The notes below the pieces were generated by a model, which was not told the DNA's origin, searched no databases, and saw only the letters and a program-made list of their open reading frames with translations. A stretch of DNA of 64,000 nucleotides from Chloranthus sessilifolius (Eukaryota; Streptophyta; Magnoliopsida; Chloranthales; Chloranthaceae): NCBI GenBank assembly GCA_021018995.1, contig CM037588.1:39181000-39244999 (forward strand), in the 5' to 3' direction. The position numbers and the translations under genes are program-made. This document shows positions 21,708 through 33,930 of the stretch, in pieces; position 1 is the first letter of the stretch; each line of letters opens with the position of its first letter.

Positions 21708-21722
21708 GATGCTCCTCTTTGG
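21708..21722 (-). promoter_or_regulatory. Polypurine tract of Tat3
   Basis: Minus strand CCAAAGAGGAGCATC directly before the 3' LTR start. Tat4 (near 43240: AAAGAGGGGCAT) and Tat5 (59360 onward: AGAGGGGCATC) have the same tract, supporting its role as plus-strand primer. Confidence 0.65.
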
Positions 21723-24016
21723 TATCTGATCACTAATGATTGAATGACAAAGACAACAGACATCCGAAGAGGCCCAAGGCAACACTAACGGGTTCGCTGT
21801 ATTTAGAACGAACCTCAAGAATCAGGTGGATAACATGGTGAGTAAATAGAAGCCCTATATGTCTGGAAAAATGTCCGTTCCTCAAGGCTAATGGTCCCCA
21901 AGCGCTTAGCGACATTACTGGGCATAACCGAGATGGAGCGAGTTGCGAAAGCCCAATATGCTGATAAAAATGTTTGCTTCTCGAGATGATTGAAGATGTT
22001 CGTTGTTCGAGTTTCATTCTGAATAAAGCAGCCCCACGAGTGGGAGGGTGATCGACCCATACCTAAAAACTGGTGCGATGCAAAGACGCGAAGATCCACA
22101 GTTTGTGTCTAGTCGTATGAGGCATTGATTGCCTCATTTGATGGGCCATGGGTGCCCCTGCGTGAAGCAGGGTTTGAAGTCTTTGGGCGAACCCATTGAC
22201 CCTGATGTTATTTTAGCACAACTACCCGACCAGAGCGAATTGAGGTGGCAACGCTTTTTGGGAGTGTGTGTCAGTTTTGATAGTGTGTCCTAAATCAATA
22301 TGACCTAGAGTACTCAACTTCAAATAATACTCGAAAGATCCGACAAATATTGGGTGCCTATCGAAGGAGGCACTCAATCTTGGTCTTCGTTAATGATGAT
22401 CTTATTATCGAACAATTATGCAAAAACATGCACTCATTAGGGGTAGATAAAAACAAAGGGGAATGGAAGTCCCAACTCAGAACTTATCTGAGTATAATTT
22501 ATAAGAACAAACGACCACCCAACGGATGCCCAGACATAAGGCGTACACTTTATAGGGATACCGTACAAATGCAGGTTTTAAGCCTGCACCCTAAAATGAG
22601 CCCTTCGGAATGCATATTTGAATATAGTCGTTCGATAGATAATTTTCTTTTTGACTGGTTGGTTTTAACCAAAAATTGACCTTTTTCTGAGGAATCTGAA
22701 GCTTAAGACACTTAAGTTCATGTGAATCTAAAAACAGAGTGCTTGGCGCAAGGATTTAGCAGTGGGATCAACCTGATCGAAACATTGACCGTTTGATCAT
22801 GATTGACATTATTGCTCCTACTCTAAAATAGGATCTAAAGATCCACAGTGAACCTTAGACTCAGGACGTTAATGTACCACAGCTGTGTTGCCGATAAAAT
22901 ATTGACATTTTGTCGCATTGGAGCACGCATGTGTATAGCTGTGCATGAAAAAAAGTACCATGAAAACTCATCTATCTTTTTCCTTTTTCAAATGATTACT
23001 TCTTTTATTTAAATTTTTTTTTTTTTTGAATAGATTGGACGTCGGTGGTTAGATGCTTTATCTGATTTGTCCATCACTGAGAGGTTGCCTGCTTCGAGGC
23101 TTTGGACCATTTGATGTCCCGACACATTCTCAAGAAAACGTCAATCTCTTTTTTTATTTATATAGGTGACAATATGCGTCCCAAGTAACAGAAGGAGAAG
23201 CAACCTTTACCTACACATTTTTAATTTTCAAGATTTATATATTTTTTAGATTTTTGTTTTCAGAGATTTTTTATTCTTTTTCTTCATTTTTGAGATGGAA
23301 GTACGATACAGTAAATACGTACATGTAAGGAGTATATATTTTTTGAAAATTTTCAAATTTCTTATTTTTGTTATTTTTTCTTTCTTTTCTTCTTCTTTTT
23401 TTGTTTGATGCCTTAACAATGAGGTGAAGTAACGAGTCCCATTTTGAGAATAGTCGAACCCTTTCATATGGTCGGACTTGAGTGAGGTTCAAAAATTTTA
23501 CCAAGGTCGGAACATCCATCCCTTTGAATCGAATTAAACTTTTATCCTTACCTCAGGTCGTACGTTTGACGGTGTAGTCTAAAAATATATCTGATCAGGA
23601 CTTGATTTGAGCTAACATGAGGGGCTCGATTGGCGACCAGATAATTCAAAATTGTAACCAAGGAAGTACCTGAAGATTTCTTCTCCTTTTTTTTTTCTTA
23701 ACTTTTTTACTCAAAACGCCCAAGATGGGTTTTCGTCGTGCCTGTTATCGTCTTCTTTTTTACTCGTAGCACCCTTTCGGGTTTTTTATTACGTTCATGG
23801 GTTTTTGCATTTTTACCTAAGGCGCCTTTCCAGGTTTTCACCTAGTTCGCCCAAGCTCGCTGTTTTTACCCATGGCTCTCTTTCGGATTTTCATCACGTC
23901 CTTTTTGCTTTGAGCTTGTATTTTATTATTAATTTTTTTTTTCAAAGGCCATAAAATGGATGTTGACTCCATCATAGCTGGCTTGATCAAATTCATATGT
24001 TTGTCTCACAACTTGG
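21723..24016 (-). other. 3' untranslated region of Tat3 (distal part)
   Basis: Noncoding region between pol and the 3' LTR, with parallels in Tat5 (59360-61500) and Tat4 (42660-43260 and 35340-36110). Visible landmarks: the phrase around 22120-22180 (ATGAGGCATTGATTGCCTCA, itself a dyad), T-rich stretches at 23000-23030 and 23220-23400, and at 23700-23910 an imperfect repeat of CCCTTTCGGGTTTTCACC. The right end (24016) is the Tat4 insertion point. Confidence 0.7.
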
Positions 24017-25596
24017 TGTAGCCACCCAAATTTGGCCTAAGGCCTGATCAAAACACATTTTGAGAAAGGCGCACTTTTGAGCTTTTGATGGCATGTATGG
24101 TACCCTTAGGAACATTTTTAAAACCTTAGGAACCATTCCAAACCCTTAGGAATCACCCTAGATCCCTTAGAAGCCTTCTCGAAACCATAGAAACCCATCC
24201 CGACCCTTATTAACCATTCTGGACCTAAACCTAGTTTTCCCAAGTAATGGATGAGGAATGGTATACTAGGACAAGCTATGACCTTCCACTATGATCAAGT
24301 CTCATACCATTGAAAAGTAGAAGTCTCCAGCTTTCTAACAGGCCAAGGATCACCCCAATTAGAGCTGTACATCAAAAGTTACGATGTTTCAAAGTATAGG
24401 GGCAAATTGGTAATTTAGTGGAGTTCCCTTAGGGTTTTGGCACAAGTATTACTTGCGCCAAGCCATTTCTCTCCAGAAATGGTTTGGCATAACTAATACT
24501 TGTGCTAGCTTTAAGGTGGGCCCCACCTCGGGCAGCCAACTTCCAGGCCACTATGGAACACTATTTTACTGTACATATGCCTGGTGCACCTATTAGTTGC
24601 GCCAGGCTTATAAATAGTAACCCTGTGTTTTTGCCTTGAATTTTGAGATTGGGGTTTGACTTGTTGACCATCTTAATCTTTGGGGTGTATTTTGCTAGTT
24701 CTGTTGCTCCCATTCACTACCTATTTACAACCCCTTAAGTGGTTTAAAGCCTTAACCTATCATCCACCATTAGAGCATCTTTTCACATATTTCAAGGCTC
24801 CAAAAACCCTAGGAAACCTTAGATGGAAAGATTACCTAATTCCTAACCTAGTTTAACCTCTAAACACGCTCCTAACTCCTCTTTTTCCTATAAATAGAGA
24901 GGCATCCCTCTCTTTACAAAGGCTTAAATTTTTTTGCAAAACAAGAGATTAGGAACTCCCTCTCTCTCTCTCTCTCTCCTTTAGTGCAGCTTTTCCATAC
25001 AAATTCTAGAATTCTAAAACTCTCTTTGAGACCCAGCCTTTCATCCAAAATCTCTAGGTTAGGTGTGTGCTACCCCCTAGCCTTCTCTCTCTACCTCTTA
25101 GCTATCAAGCCCTAGGAGCTAGAACCCCATTTCTCACCATACAAGCCATTGAAGCTCACCGAAGCAAACCTACGTAAGGTTCCACAGTGGTGTAATAAGG
25201 GCCCGAGAGCTTTGACTCTCCCCTCTATTCCTCTACCTTCTTGATTCTTCCTCCATCCTCTCATTTGTGCCGTTATACCACCGAATTTTTGGTAGGAACG
25301 GAGGAGCACAAATAGGATTTTAAGGCCCTATGGGCAAGAGGAAGGATTTTTTATTTCTTTTATATTATTTTATTTTGGCCATAAGTAGAGACCGCATTAA
25401 GAGGGTTGATTGGATTCCTAACACCTTCTCAATCGATAACCGAAGCCCCTACCGAAGAGCTCAATTTTTGGCACTTCGGTACTCTTTAAATTTGATTTGT
25501 GTTTCCCAGGACACCAAAAGCTCCAGGTGGTGACTCTTTAATTTTCATGAGTGCACGTCGTCATGATGGGATCCTCTCGATTCTCATGGTTGCACA
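24017..25596 (+). repeat. 5' LTR of Tat4
   Basis: 1580 bp, TGTAGCCACCC to GGTTGCACA, then PBS after two bases. Matches the reverse complement of Tat3 LTRs, so same subfamily. Dyads at 24437-24461, 24483-24507 and 24580-24606. A TATA-like box (CCTATAAATAGAGAGGC) lies at 24889-24905, and a (CT)n run at 24959-24979. Confidence 0.85.
24889..24905 (+). promoter_or_regulatory. TATA box of the Tat4 5' LTR
   Basis: CCTATAAATAGAGAGGC about 705 bp before the LTR end; the same box occurs in the 3' LTR (about 44109) and on the minus strand in Tat3 LTRs. Expected start of the element transcript about 30 bases downstream. Confidence 0.65.
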
Positions 25597-25598
25597 GA

Positions 25599-25616
25599 TG
25601 GCGACTCTGCCGGGGA
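25599..25616 (+). promoter_or_regulatory. Primer binding site of Tat4
   Basis: TGGCGACTCTGCCGGGGA, two bases after the LTR. This resembles the tRNA-Arg type site reported for Ogre-like elements. The Tat3 equivalent at 51384-51401 is a diverged version. Confidence 0.8.
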
Positions 25617-26960
25617 GTAGCTAGTAGAGCTTCCCCTTGAATTTTGGCTATTTATTTTTATTTTTCTAACCATTTTATTACTATTTTTTTACTCACCCCT
25701 CTGATTATGTCGCTTTCTCACTCCTACTTTTATGTCATTTACGAGCCTTAGCCGATTGGCGGGCCTACTTGCGCACCATCTTAAATTTCTTTACATTTCC
25801 ATCATTTTAAGCACCTTGGCTGATTGGCGGGTCTACTTGTGCATTGTCATTTAATTTTTTTACTTTTACGCCATTTTAAGTACCTTAGCCGTTTGGCAGG
25901 CCTACTTGCGCCTTTAATTTCCCCAATCATATTACAAACAGTGGATGCCGGCCCATAGAGGTGGCACGGGATCATCACTTGCGGTCTTTGAACTTAAGAA
26001 AACTCTCTTAAAAGTGAAAAGTAAAATTGAACCAATAAAGGAGACTTAAATTAATTTTTACGGAGTAAATTTTTACGGGTTGGGCTATTTAGGCACACAT
26101 ACAATCTCCCGGGTCTTAATATGGCGGCAGCCCCTAGTGGTGATGATCTAGAAAAGTCCCAGCCCACCTAGTACCTGAGAAAGTGCTTGCACTTGAGGTA
26201 TATCAGGTGGGTAACCTTCTCATTTCCAAGCTTAAAAATTGGGAAAAAAGTGAGCATTAGCAGACCCGCACCGACCTTTAACCCTTCGGTTCGGTGAGGA
26301 AGAGAGCTGATTCGTTAAAATAGTCAATCCCCGGAAGTCCCGCTTCCAGAAAAAACTAGTTAGAAAAACTCATTTCGAGCTAGAACCTCTGCTGTCAAAC
26401 TATCTGGAAGCCCTCTTTTGCCTGGTGCCACTATTACTTGCGATAAGTAAAAAAGCCCCAATATTACTCTGGCGCATGTATTAGTTGCGCCAATATAAGA
26501 GTGGGCACTTTTTGGTCTGGCACACCTAATAGTTGCGCCAGCTTTGGGTTAGACAGCAGCAGCCCGAATCTGTGGCTTGCTTCACATCCCGCCCCAATTA
26601 GTGTCTTTAGTGCCTTTGTTTGGGCCTCGCAATCTCCGACACCCAATACGCCCTCGCCGGTCAAGAGAAGGTGATTTCGTTTTTACTCATTTTGAGGGAT
26701 CGAGTTGTTTACATTGGTTTCTGTGCCTTCAATAGATCAAGGGGTTACCCTTTGATTCTTCTGAAGCGCTTCGGAGCCTTTGCCGCGGGACCTATTTAGG
26801 GTACGAGAGCCACCCGAAAAGGGAATTCAAAAGGCCTCAAAATCCTTAAATCTTTTCACTTATAAAAATTCAGAAAAATCAAATAATTAAAAATCTCAAA
26901 AATAGAGTTTTATTGGTGCCGGCACAACGACATCATCGTACCCTACCCAACACCAAGCCA
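25617..26960 (+). other. Leader of Tat4 with repeats and dyads
   Basis: Long untranslated leader. Three copies of a GCCGATTGGCGGGCC repeat at 25744-25774, 25812-25842 and 25881-25912 (about 68-bp period). Conserved block around 26110-26200 (GGCGGCAGCCCCTAGTGGTG), shared with Tat3 near 50800. Three dyads of the LTR type at 26421-26447, 26469-26493 and 26517-26541. No coding block seen. Confidence 0.7.
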
Positions 26961-28560
26961 TGTCGTAGGCTGTGGATCCGGCCTATGCCGATCCCGACTC
27001 ATCCCCACCGCATTCCCCAACCCATTCCCATGTAGAAGAAATTTTCACATCCATCCCCCTCACCCAATCACCCTTCACCATTTTCGACTTGTTCGACTCC
27101 CCCATCTTTCCATCTACCACCTCCCAAAATATCCAAAATCCAACCCCCCATTCCCAATTTTCACAAGCCATGCCTTCATCCATGGCCATTCCCAATCCAT
27201 CTCACCTTCCATCCACACCCATTTAAAACCCGGTCCAAACCTCCACCTTCACCAATATACCCTATTTTTATCCGCCCGATGCATACCCAATCCACACATC
27301 CATCCATGCCGCATCCAATCCCCATACATCCCTTCATCTACCTTGGTCATGCCCATTTTTATCGGGGCCATGTCCAGCTTTTCTCACTCATCCTCTACAT
27401 CTATGCCCCATACATCCTCTCCATACATGTCCAATCCATCCCCATTCACCAATACCCCACCTCATTTCTCCAACCCACACCATATCCCACCACTTGCCCG
27501 GGTCATGCCCGATTTTATCGGGGCCATGCCCGATTTTACCGGGGCCATGCCCAATTTTTCTTCCTCATCTACCCCATTCATGCCCCTCCAACCCTTAAAT
27601 ACCCTATTTCCATCCGATCCCCCTTCCATGGCCATGATGGAGGAGATGGTCTAAGCTTACAATAGGTGGAAAGCTTCCCAATACATCCCCCTCTCATCCA
27701 CACCACACATCCATGGATCCATCCCATACCCTTTCAAGCCTTCATGCCTCATTCCCCCATGACCCCCATCAACCCCCATCATCCATGCCATCCAAACCCC
27801 CATCACCCACATACCCCAAGGCCCAATAGCCCAAAATCCCATCATCCATACTCATCAGGGGCCCATGGCCCAAACCCATCAAGGGCCTATGACCCAGACC
27901 ATCAAGGGCCCATGGCCTAGACCCATTAAGGGCCCATGACCCAGACCCACCAAGGGCCCATGGCCCAGACCTATCAAGGGCCCATGATCTAGATCCATCA
28001 ATGGCCCATGGCCCAAACCCATAAAGGGCCCATGGCCTAGACCCACCAAGGGCCCATGACTCAGACCCACTAAGGGTCCATGGCCTAGACCCATAAAGGG
28101 CCCATGGCCCAAACCCACCAAGGGCCCATGGTCCAGAACCATACCTAGACCCATCAAGGGCCCATAACCCAGATCCATCAATGGGCCATGGCCCAGACCC
28201 ACCAAGGCCCACTGGGCCAGACCTATGACCAAGGCTTTATGGCCCAACCTCTCTAAGGACCCATGGGCCAGACCATTATAGCCCAACCCTCCTAAGGCTT
28301 CATGGCCCAAACCCAAGCCCAGCAAGGCCCTGACCTTGGAGCCTCACACCCGTACCCTTCACAATTCCTCCAAACTTTCACTCACCCACAACCCTCATAC
28401 CCGGCTCAAACCCATACCCTACATCAACCTCAATTCGCTCATATCCCTACATCCCAAAGTCAGTTCCAAACTTTCTCCCATACCCAATGGCCTCATCAGA
28501 CCCTACCCCAAAATCTGACTTCCACTCATCCCATCACCTAACAAACCTTCCCTCACATTC
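26961..28560 (+). pseudogene. First frame of Tat4: Pro/Ser/His-rich protein with octapeptide array
   Basis: Extra frame upstream of gag, as known in Ogre-like elements. It starts near 26972 (DPAYADPDSSPPHSP) and is rich in Pro, Ser, Thr and His. Around 27500-27560 a MPDFIGAMPDFTGAMPNF repeat is visible; from 27880 to 28212 an octapeptide (THQGPMAQ in its best form) repeats about 14 times; then a Gln/Pro/Thr-rich tail (28302-28541). Tat3 has the same frame on the minus strand. No domain recognised; possibly disordered. Start codon not certain. Broken fossil. Confidence 0.6.
27880..28212 (+). repeat. 24-bp tandem array encoding an octapeptide
   Basis: Unit ACCCATCAAGGGCCCATGGC plus CCAG, about 14 copies with point variation. 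In phase it encodes THQGPMAQ repeats. The same peptide repeats about five times in Tat3 (48880-49010). Confidence 0.85.
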
Positions 28561-28619
28561 AATGGACTCACCCAACCTCCATTCAGACCATTCCCATCCA
28601 GTCCATGCAGCACTAATAA

Positions 28620-29660
28620 GAGAATCCCACCCTCACTTCACCTTATATAGACCAGCAGTATGAAGAGGATGAGATTAGGAATTGTGGTGCTTATGTTGGG
28701 GCATTGGCCAGCATAAATCCCCCTCCTATAATTACCCACCCCTTGGTAGCACAGAGCGAGTCCCGATCGACTGCTGAGAAAGTGGCCCCCATGTTTAAGG
28801 AATCAGAGCAGTTGAAAGAACAATTAGAAAAAATTTAGAAGCACTTGTTAAAGATGGGTGGTGCTGAAATCCACGTCACGGACTTCTCAAATTTGTGTTT
28901 GTTCGCTGAGGTCCCATTGCCTTCAAAATTTAAAATGTCAGCTTTTGACAAATATAACAGCACCGACAATCCCATAGCACACCTCAAGTCTTATTATGGG
29001 GACATATGACAATATGGAGGGGATGAAAGACTATTGATAAAGGTCTTTCAGAAAAGTTTGATTGGTCCGGCTTTGAGATCATTCACGTCCTTAGAACTAT
29101 CTATGATAAAGACCTGGAATGACTTGACGCATCTATTTCAAGAACAGTATGTCTACAATATAGACATTGAACCACGCAAGTCAAACTTGGCCTGTTTGAA
29201 GCAAAACCCGAATAAAACCTTTAGCGATTATTTGGGGCATTGGAAAGCATTGGCAGCTTAGGTTAGAAATAGGATACCTGATGACGAGCAAATAGAGATG
29301 ATTTCAAAGAACACTTTGCCAGTGATCTTGGACTTTCTAGTGTACTAGCAGCAGTCCAACTTTGCTGATCTGGTAAAAAATTTCAATCACTGTGAAGATG
29401 CTATCAGGAAAGGTCGCTTGAGTAAAAATGTGCCTAGTGGAGCCAGTGGAGTTAGGAGGTTCTCGGAGAAGAGAAATGAGAAGAGAGCGGGGGCCGATGT
29501 TCAAAACATTACCAACATCGAGCCCAATAATAATATAACCCCATTCCAATTTAAGGTGGCCCAGCCAGCACCAGTCATAACTGATCCGATGAAGAGAACA
29601 GGAAATGGATAGGGGATGCAGATGACTCCGGAGCAAAGGAGAGCCCACTACGATCGAGTT
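28620..29660 (+). pseudogene. gag: Tat-type gag of Tat4
   Basis: Capsid precursor. Visible: QYEEDEIRNCGAYVGALASI (about 28650), then KFKMSAFDKYNSTDNPIAHL (about 28930), then LLIKVFQKSLIGPALRSFTS, KTWNDLTHLFQEQYVYNIDI and LACLKQNPNKTFSDYLGHWK (29034-29261), and FADLVKNFNHCEDAIRKGRL (about 29360-29420). This is the order of the retrotransposon gag domain in Tat elements. Broken fossil. Confidence 0.8.
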
Positions 29661-30779
29661 TTTATGCCCTTGGGGAAATCTTTGAATGTACTTTTACCTT
29701 TGCTAATAAAAAAGGGACTAGTAACCACCCTCCAACCATGACCTCCTCCTAATACAATCCCGAAGAATTATGACCCCAAAACTCATTATAATTTTTATCA
29801 GGGTTCGGGTCATCCGACTAATCACTGCTTCCCATTGAAGCATGCTATACAAGATTTAATTGATACCAGAAAAATCATTCCACCTGCACCTTCCCAAGTG
29901 AACCAACATGCAAATATACATCAGGTGCCATTACCCCCACACCCTACTGGAGGAGCAGGTCTCAGACTCACCATCAGGATGATAGAGGAATGTGAGGAAG
30001 AGTTTGAGTTTGACTCGTCAGACTATATTAGTGACCGAGAGAATTATGAGGTACCTTTGCCAAGAAGCCGTGAAGACAGGAGTATTAGGGTGATTGAACC
30101 CTTGAATTTATCTGATTATTTTCCCAACCCAGTACCCCATATTGAACTCCTAGATCTTAAGGCCTATTTCCCATCACCCACTCTCATCAATTATGTGCAA
30201 ATAAATGTGTATCAACCATATACTGCCACCCCCATCAGTTACCCAATATCCCATCAAGTCCCCCATCCCCCACCATCACCTATCAACTATCAATGGTCCA
30301 CTCCTACCCCACTACCCTCAGTGCAACCACTCTCAAGCCTGGCCCAATTTTACCACCCAACCATTTATCATTGAGGTGAACCAAGTATTACCCACCCCTC
30401 CGGAGCTAACAATTCAAGTACATCAGTTATCGGCAGCCACTTCATTTTAGATTTCAGGACCAACTTACAATCCTCATCAAGTCCTGCTGAGTTATGAGTA
30501 GATAGATGCCAATGCTGGCAGTAGTAGAGAAGGGGTAGTAGACTTTGTCACGAGATTTGAGAAGATATCTAAGCAGGTGGAAGCACAGCAATAGCATAAG
30601 CCCAAATAGAGGGAAAGAAAGATAGTGCCGTTAATCTTTTTGAAAAAATGAGTCGGGAACATATACTAGAGACTCAGTTGAGAAGGATGCCATCTCACAT
30701 TACTGTATGGGATCTATTGATGGCGTCCCCACTCCAATTTCAAGCTTTAATGGGGGTGTTAACGAACATGCACGTTTCA
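29661..30779 (+). pseudogene. Gag-protease linker of Tat4 with Cys/His remnant
   Basis: A zinc-knuckle-like remnant (GHPTNHCFPLKHAIQDLIDT, about 29810-29870) begins the block, followed by ECEEEFEFDSSDYISDRE (about 29990) and a Pro/Tyr-rich stretch (YPISHQVPHPPPSP), then LMASPLQFQALMGVLTNMHV (about 30715-30770). The segment leads directly into protease. Broken fossil. Confidence 0.65.
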
Positions 30780-31220
30780 CTTCAGGTGAGCCCAGATGAA
30801 GTCGGGTAGATTATTGGACAAGTGATGGCTCCAAATGCCATTTCATTTTCAAATGCCGATTTACCAGATGACGGAAGTAGTCACTCAAAATCCCTCAACA
30901 TTATTTTGGAATCAGGAAATATAATAATCCCTTTGGTATTAATTGACAATGGGTCTGCTCTTAATATATGCCCACTGAGAACTGCCACAAAGATCAGGGT
31001 AGATCCGTACATGTTGAGACCCATGAGAACTAGTGCCTGAGGTTTTGATAATACAAGAAGAGAGATAATGGGAGAAGTTGACCTTGAGCTATTGATTGGG
31101 CCAATGACCTTCTCCATATTATTTCAAGTAATGGATATCAAATCTTCATTCAATCTATTGTTAGGACGCCCGTGGTTGCATGAGGTCGGAGTGATACCAT
31201 CAACACTGCGTCAAAAGCTT
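30780..31220 (+). pseudogene. Aspartic protease of Tat4
   Basis: Visible: MAPNAISFSNADLP, then IIPLVLIDNGSALNICPLRT (active-site loop in the Tat form, about 30940), GEVDLELLIGPMTFSILFQV, then NLLLGRPWLHEVGVIPSTLR and QKLKF (to about 31225). Would process the polyprotein. Broken fossil. Confidence 0.85.
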
Positions 31221-31389
31221 AAGTTTGTGTCCGGGCATAAGATTATCACTATCATTGGTGAGGGGCATGGTGAGAAGGAAAAAGCCACCAATAACGTTGA
31301 GAAGCCAAAAGTGCTGGATATACTGCACACAGTTGAGGATGTTGACCACCATAGTTTTGAGTACGAAGTATCAACAATACTCCCGGAGC

Positions 31390-31640
31390 CCATTGAGGGC
31401 ATCATTCCAAAAACCGGAGGTGGAATGGTAGCGGCAGTGGCCATGCTACAAAAATGGGGCTATCAAAGAGGAAAAAGGCTGGGACCCTGATTACAAGGAA
31501 GAAGAGAGCCCATCATAGCCAAAGGCCAGAAAGTCTGATTCGGGTTAGGTTACAAGCCCACTAAAGAAGAGGTTCAGGAGGCTAAGGAGAAAGCCCGGGC
31601 CACGACAGCTGCAAGAGCCAGAGGGATACACTTAGAAGAG
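31390..31640 (+). pseudogene. G-patch motif of Tat4
   Basis: Reads PKTGGGMVAAVAMLQKWGYQ and RGKRLGP, followed by a charged linker (EEVQEAKEKARATTAARARG). The G-patch sits after protease, as in Tat1. Usually a nucleic-acid binding or helicase-cofactor motif; role in these elements unknown. Confidence 0.75.
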
Positions 31641-31997
31641 AAGCCTCATCCCAGGTCTCACATTAGGGATTCATTCGTGAGTGTCGGGATCGTTAAAATC
31701 GATCGAAACGGGGCAGCTCAATTAAACCCACATCAACCTGCAGCACTAGTTCACCCCACCAATCCCCAAATCATCCTGACTGGCCTGGAAATAGATTTAA
31801 CTGCTCTGTCCCTATTTGAGGAGCAACCCTTCATACCTGCACAATCTCCCCCTATGGTAAATCACCACAGAATTCTATTGACATTTGAGGACTGAGTCTC
31901 AGATGAATCTGGGATCAATATGATGGAAGTTGACTCCAATGAGCCATATTAGTCAGCATCCTTCATCCAAGCAGGTAAAGGAGCGGCCCCTCAGGTA

Positions 31998-32293
31998 TGC
32001 AATTGGGAGTCTATGCCCTAAACTCTGGAGGCGGGGATTGGCCTAAACTTTGGCACTCATTTCTCTAAAAAAATAACCTATAAAAAGTGAGATAAGCCCT
32101 TGGCAGGCAATATCTTGTATATACATAGACTCGCGCTGCCAAGGGTCCGTCTCCGAAGAAAATAAAAATCCCAAAAACATTGAAAAAATATAAAACCCAA
32201 AAATATTGTCATTTAAAATTCTAAATAAAATCTCATAAAAAGATGCCTTAATTGAAATACCCGTCCCACATAAAATCAACCCCTTTCCTATAG
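31998..32293 (+). other. Probable Ogre-type intron between gag-pro and RT of Tat4
   Basis: Ogre-like elements are known to remove an intron between gag-pro and RT. Here a CAG/GTATGC donor at about 31998 and a CCTTTCCTATAG acceptor ending about 32293 flank a noncoding stretch that contains the conserved hairpin (32098-32145). Tat3 has the same acceptor on the minus strand near 46176 (CATTTCCTGTAG, then AAATATAAGAAGAGG). Donor choice is my inference. Confidence 0.45.
32098..32145 (+). other. Conserved hairpin of Tat4 (copy B)
   Basis: Arms CCCTTGGCAG / CTGCCAAGGG with a GTATATACA loop region. Inside the probable intron. Counterparts at 15206-15255 and 46326-46374. Confidence 0.65.
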
Positions 32294-32309
32294 AAATATA
32301 AGAAGAGGT

Positions 32310-33430
32310 AGGAGTTACGAGTCTGGACGAGGATGCCCCTGCTGAGGAGCTCCCCAATGAGCTCCTCAATCGGTTTGCCGACTTTGAGCATGGCCCTACC
32401 CCTATTGTCGAAGAAACAAAGGATATCAATCTAGGGATGGAGGAGATTCCCTGAATTACCAAGATTGGAATGTCATTGTCTCCCGAAGAAAGGAAAAGCA
32501 TGATCGATTTCCTTTGGTCATACTATGAGATTTTTGCCTGGTCGTACGAAGACATGCCCGGTCTAGACACCGATTTGGTCGAACATGAGTTGTCCTCTAC
32601 CCTGATGTGAAGTAGGTCAAGCAGAAGCTGAGACGTCTCCGACCCGAGTAGATGCTGAAAGTCAAAGATGAGGTCATCAAGCAGTATGATGTAGGTTTTC
32701 TCATGGTATCCAAATACCCACAGTGGCTAGTCAATATTGTGCCTGTACTGAAGAAGGATGGAAAAGTCCGCATGTGTATCGATTTCCAAAACCTGAGCAA
32801 GGCTAGCCCGAAAGATGATTTCCCATTGCCGCACATTGACATCTTGGTCGATAACACTGCTAAGTGCGGGATGCTTTCATTTATGGATGAATTCTCAGGA
32901 TATAATCAGATCAAGATGGTGGAGGCTGATCGAGAGAAAACAACATTTATCACCCCTTGTGGAACCTTTTGCTATAGAGTCATGCCATTTGGGCAGAAGA
33001 ATGCTTGGGCAACGTACCAGAGAGCTATGACTGTGCTATTTCATGACATGATTAACAAGGAGATTGAGGTGTATGTCAATGATATGATAGCCAAGTCACC
33101 GGAGTGAAGCGATCATCTGATAAACCTCCAGAAGCTGTTTGAGAGGCTAAGAAAGTACAGGTTATGTCTGAATCCACAGAAGTGAGCATTTGGTGTTATG
33201 TCTAAAAAATTGTTAGGATTCATCGTCAGCAAGAGAGGTATCGAAGGCGACCTAGCCAAAGTAAAGGCCATCACAGAAATGCCACCGCCATCTACTGGGA
33301 AAGAGGTCATAGGGTTCTTGGGCAAGATACAATATATCAGTCGGTTCATTGCACAGCTAATGCCTATCTGCACGTCGATCTTTAAGCTACGCCAAAAGAA
33401 CTCTCCCGTTGAATGGAACGACGATTGTTA
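32310..33430 (+). pseudogene. Reverse transcriptase of Tat4
   Basis: Linker with FAWSYEDMPGLDTDLVEHEL (about 32530), then KVRMCIDFQNLSKASPKDDF and PLPHIDILVDNTAKCGMLSF, DEFSGYNQIKMVEADREKTT, CYRVMPFGQKNAWATYQRAM (32652-33107, including the catalytic loop region), and the connection KLLGFIVSKRGIEGDLAKVK (33198-33431). Copies element RNA into DNA. Order and motifs match Tat RT. Broken fossil. Confidence 0.85.
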
Positions 33431-33930
33431 GGCAGCATTTGATAAAATCAAAAGCTACCTCCTCAGCCCATCTATTTTGGTACCACCTAAGCTAGGGAGA
33501 CCACTCTTAATGTATCTCTCCATGACAGAAGTCTCGATGGGATGTGTCTTAGGGTAGCATGATGAGACGGGAAGAAGAAAGCAGGCCATCTACTATCTGA
33601 GCAAGAAGTTTACTGATTACGAGACACGCTATTCTCATATGGAGAAAGCATGCCTAGCTCTTGTATGGGCCACTCAGAGGCTTCGCCACTACTTGCTATC
33701 CCAAGTCGTTCTACTCCTAGCCCGAATGGACCCGTTAAAATACCTGTTCGAGAAGTCGGCTCTCACTGGGTGGATTGCACGTTGGCAGCTTTTATTATCT
33801 GAGTTTAACATCATGTACGTGACTCAGAAGTTGATCAAGGGGCAGGCACTCGCCGATCATCTTACTGACAATCCTTTACCAGATTATGAGCTTTGGAGAA
33901 CCAAATTTCCTGATGAGGACATCCTGTTTA
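33431..33930 (+). pseudogene. RNase H of Tat4
   Basis: Visible: FDKIKSYLLSPSILVPPKLG, LYLSMTEVSMGCVLG-like start of the fold, YYLSKKFTDYETRYSHMEKA, CLALVWATQRLRHYLLS and ALTGWIARWQLLLSEFNIMY. This is the standard gypsy RNase H after RT. Broken fossil. Confidence 0.8.

Noticed and set aside
27769-28325. Two long minus-strand Gly/Leu-rich open frames (about 148 codons each)
   Set aside because: They are the reverse reading of the 24-bp octapeptide array; the repeat keeps several frames open by itself. The plus frame agrees with Tat3's counterpart.
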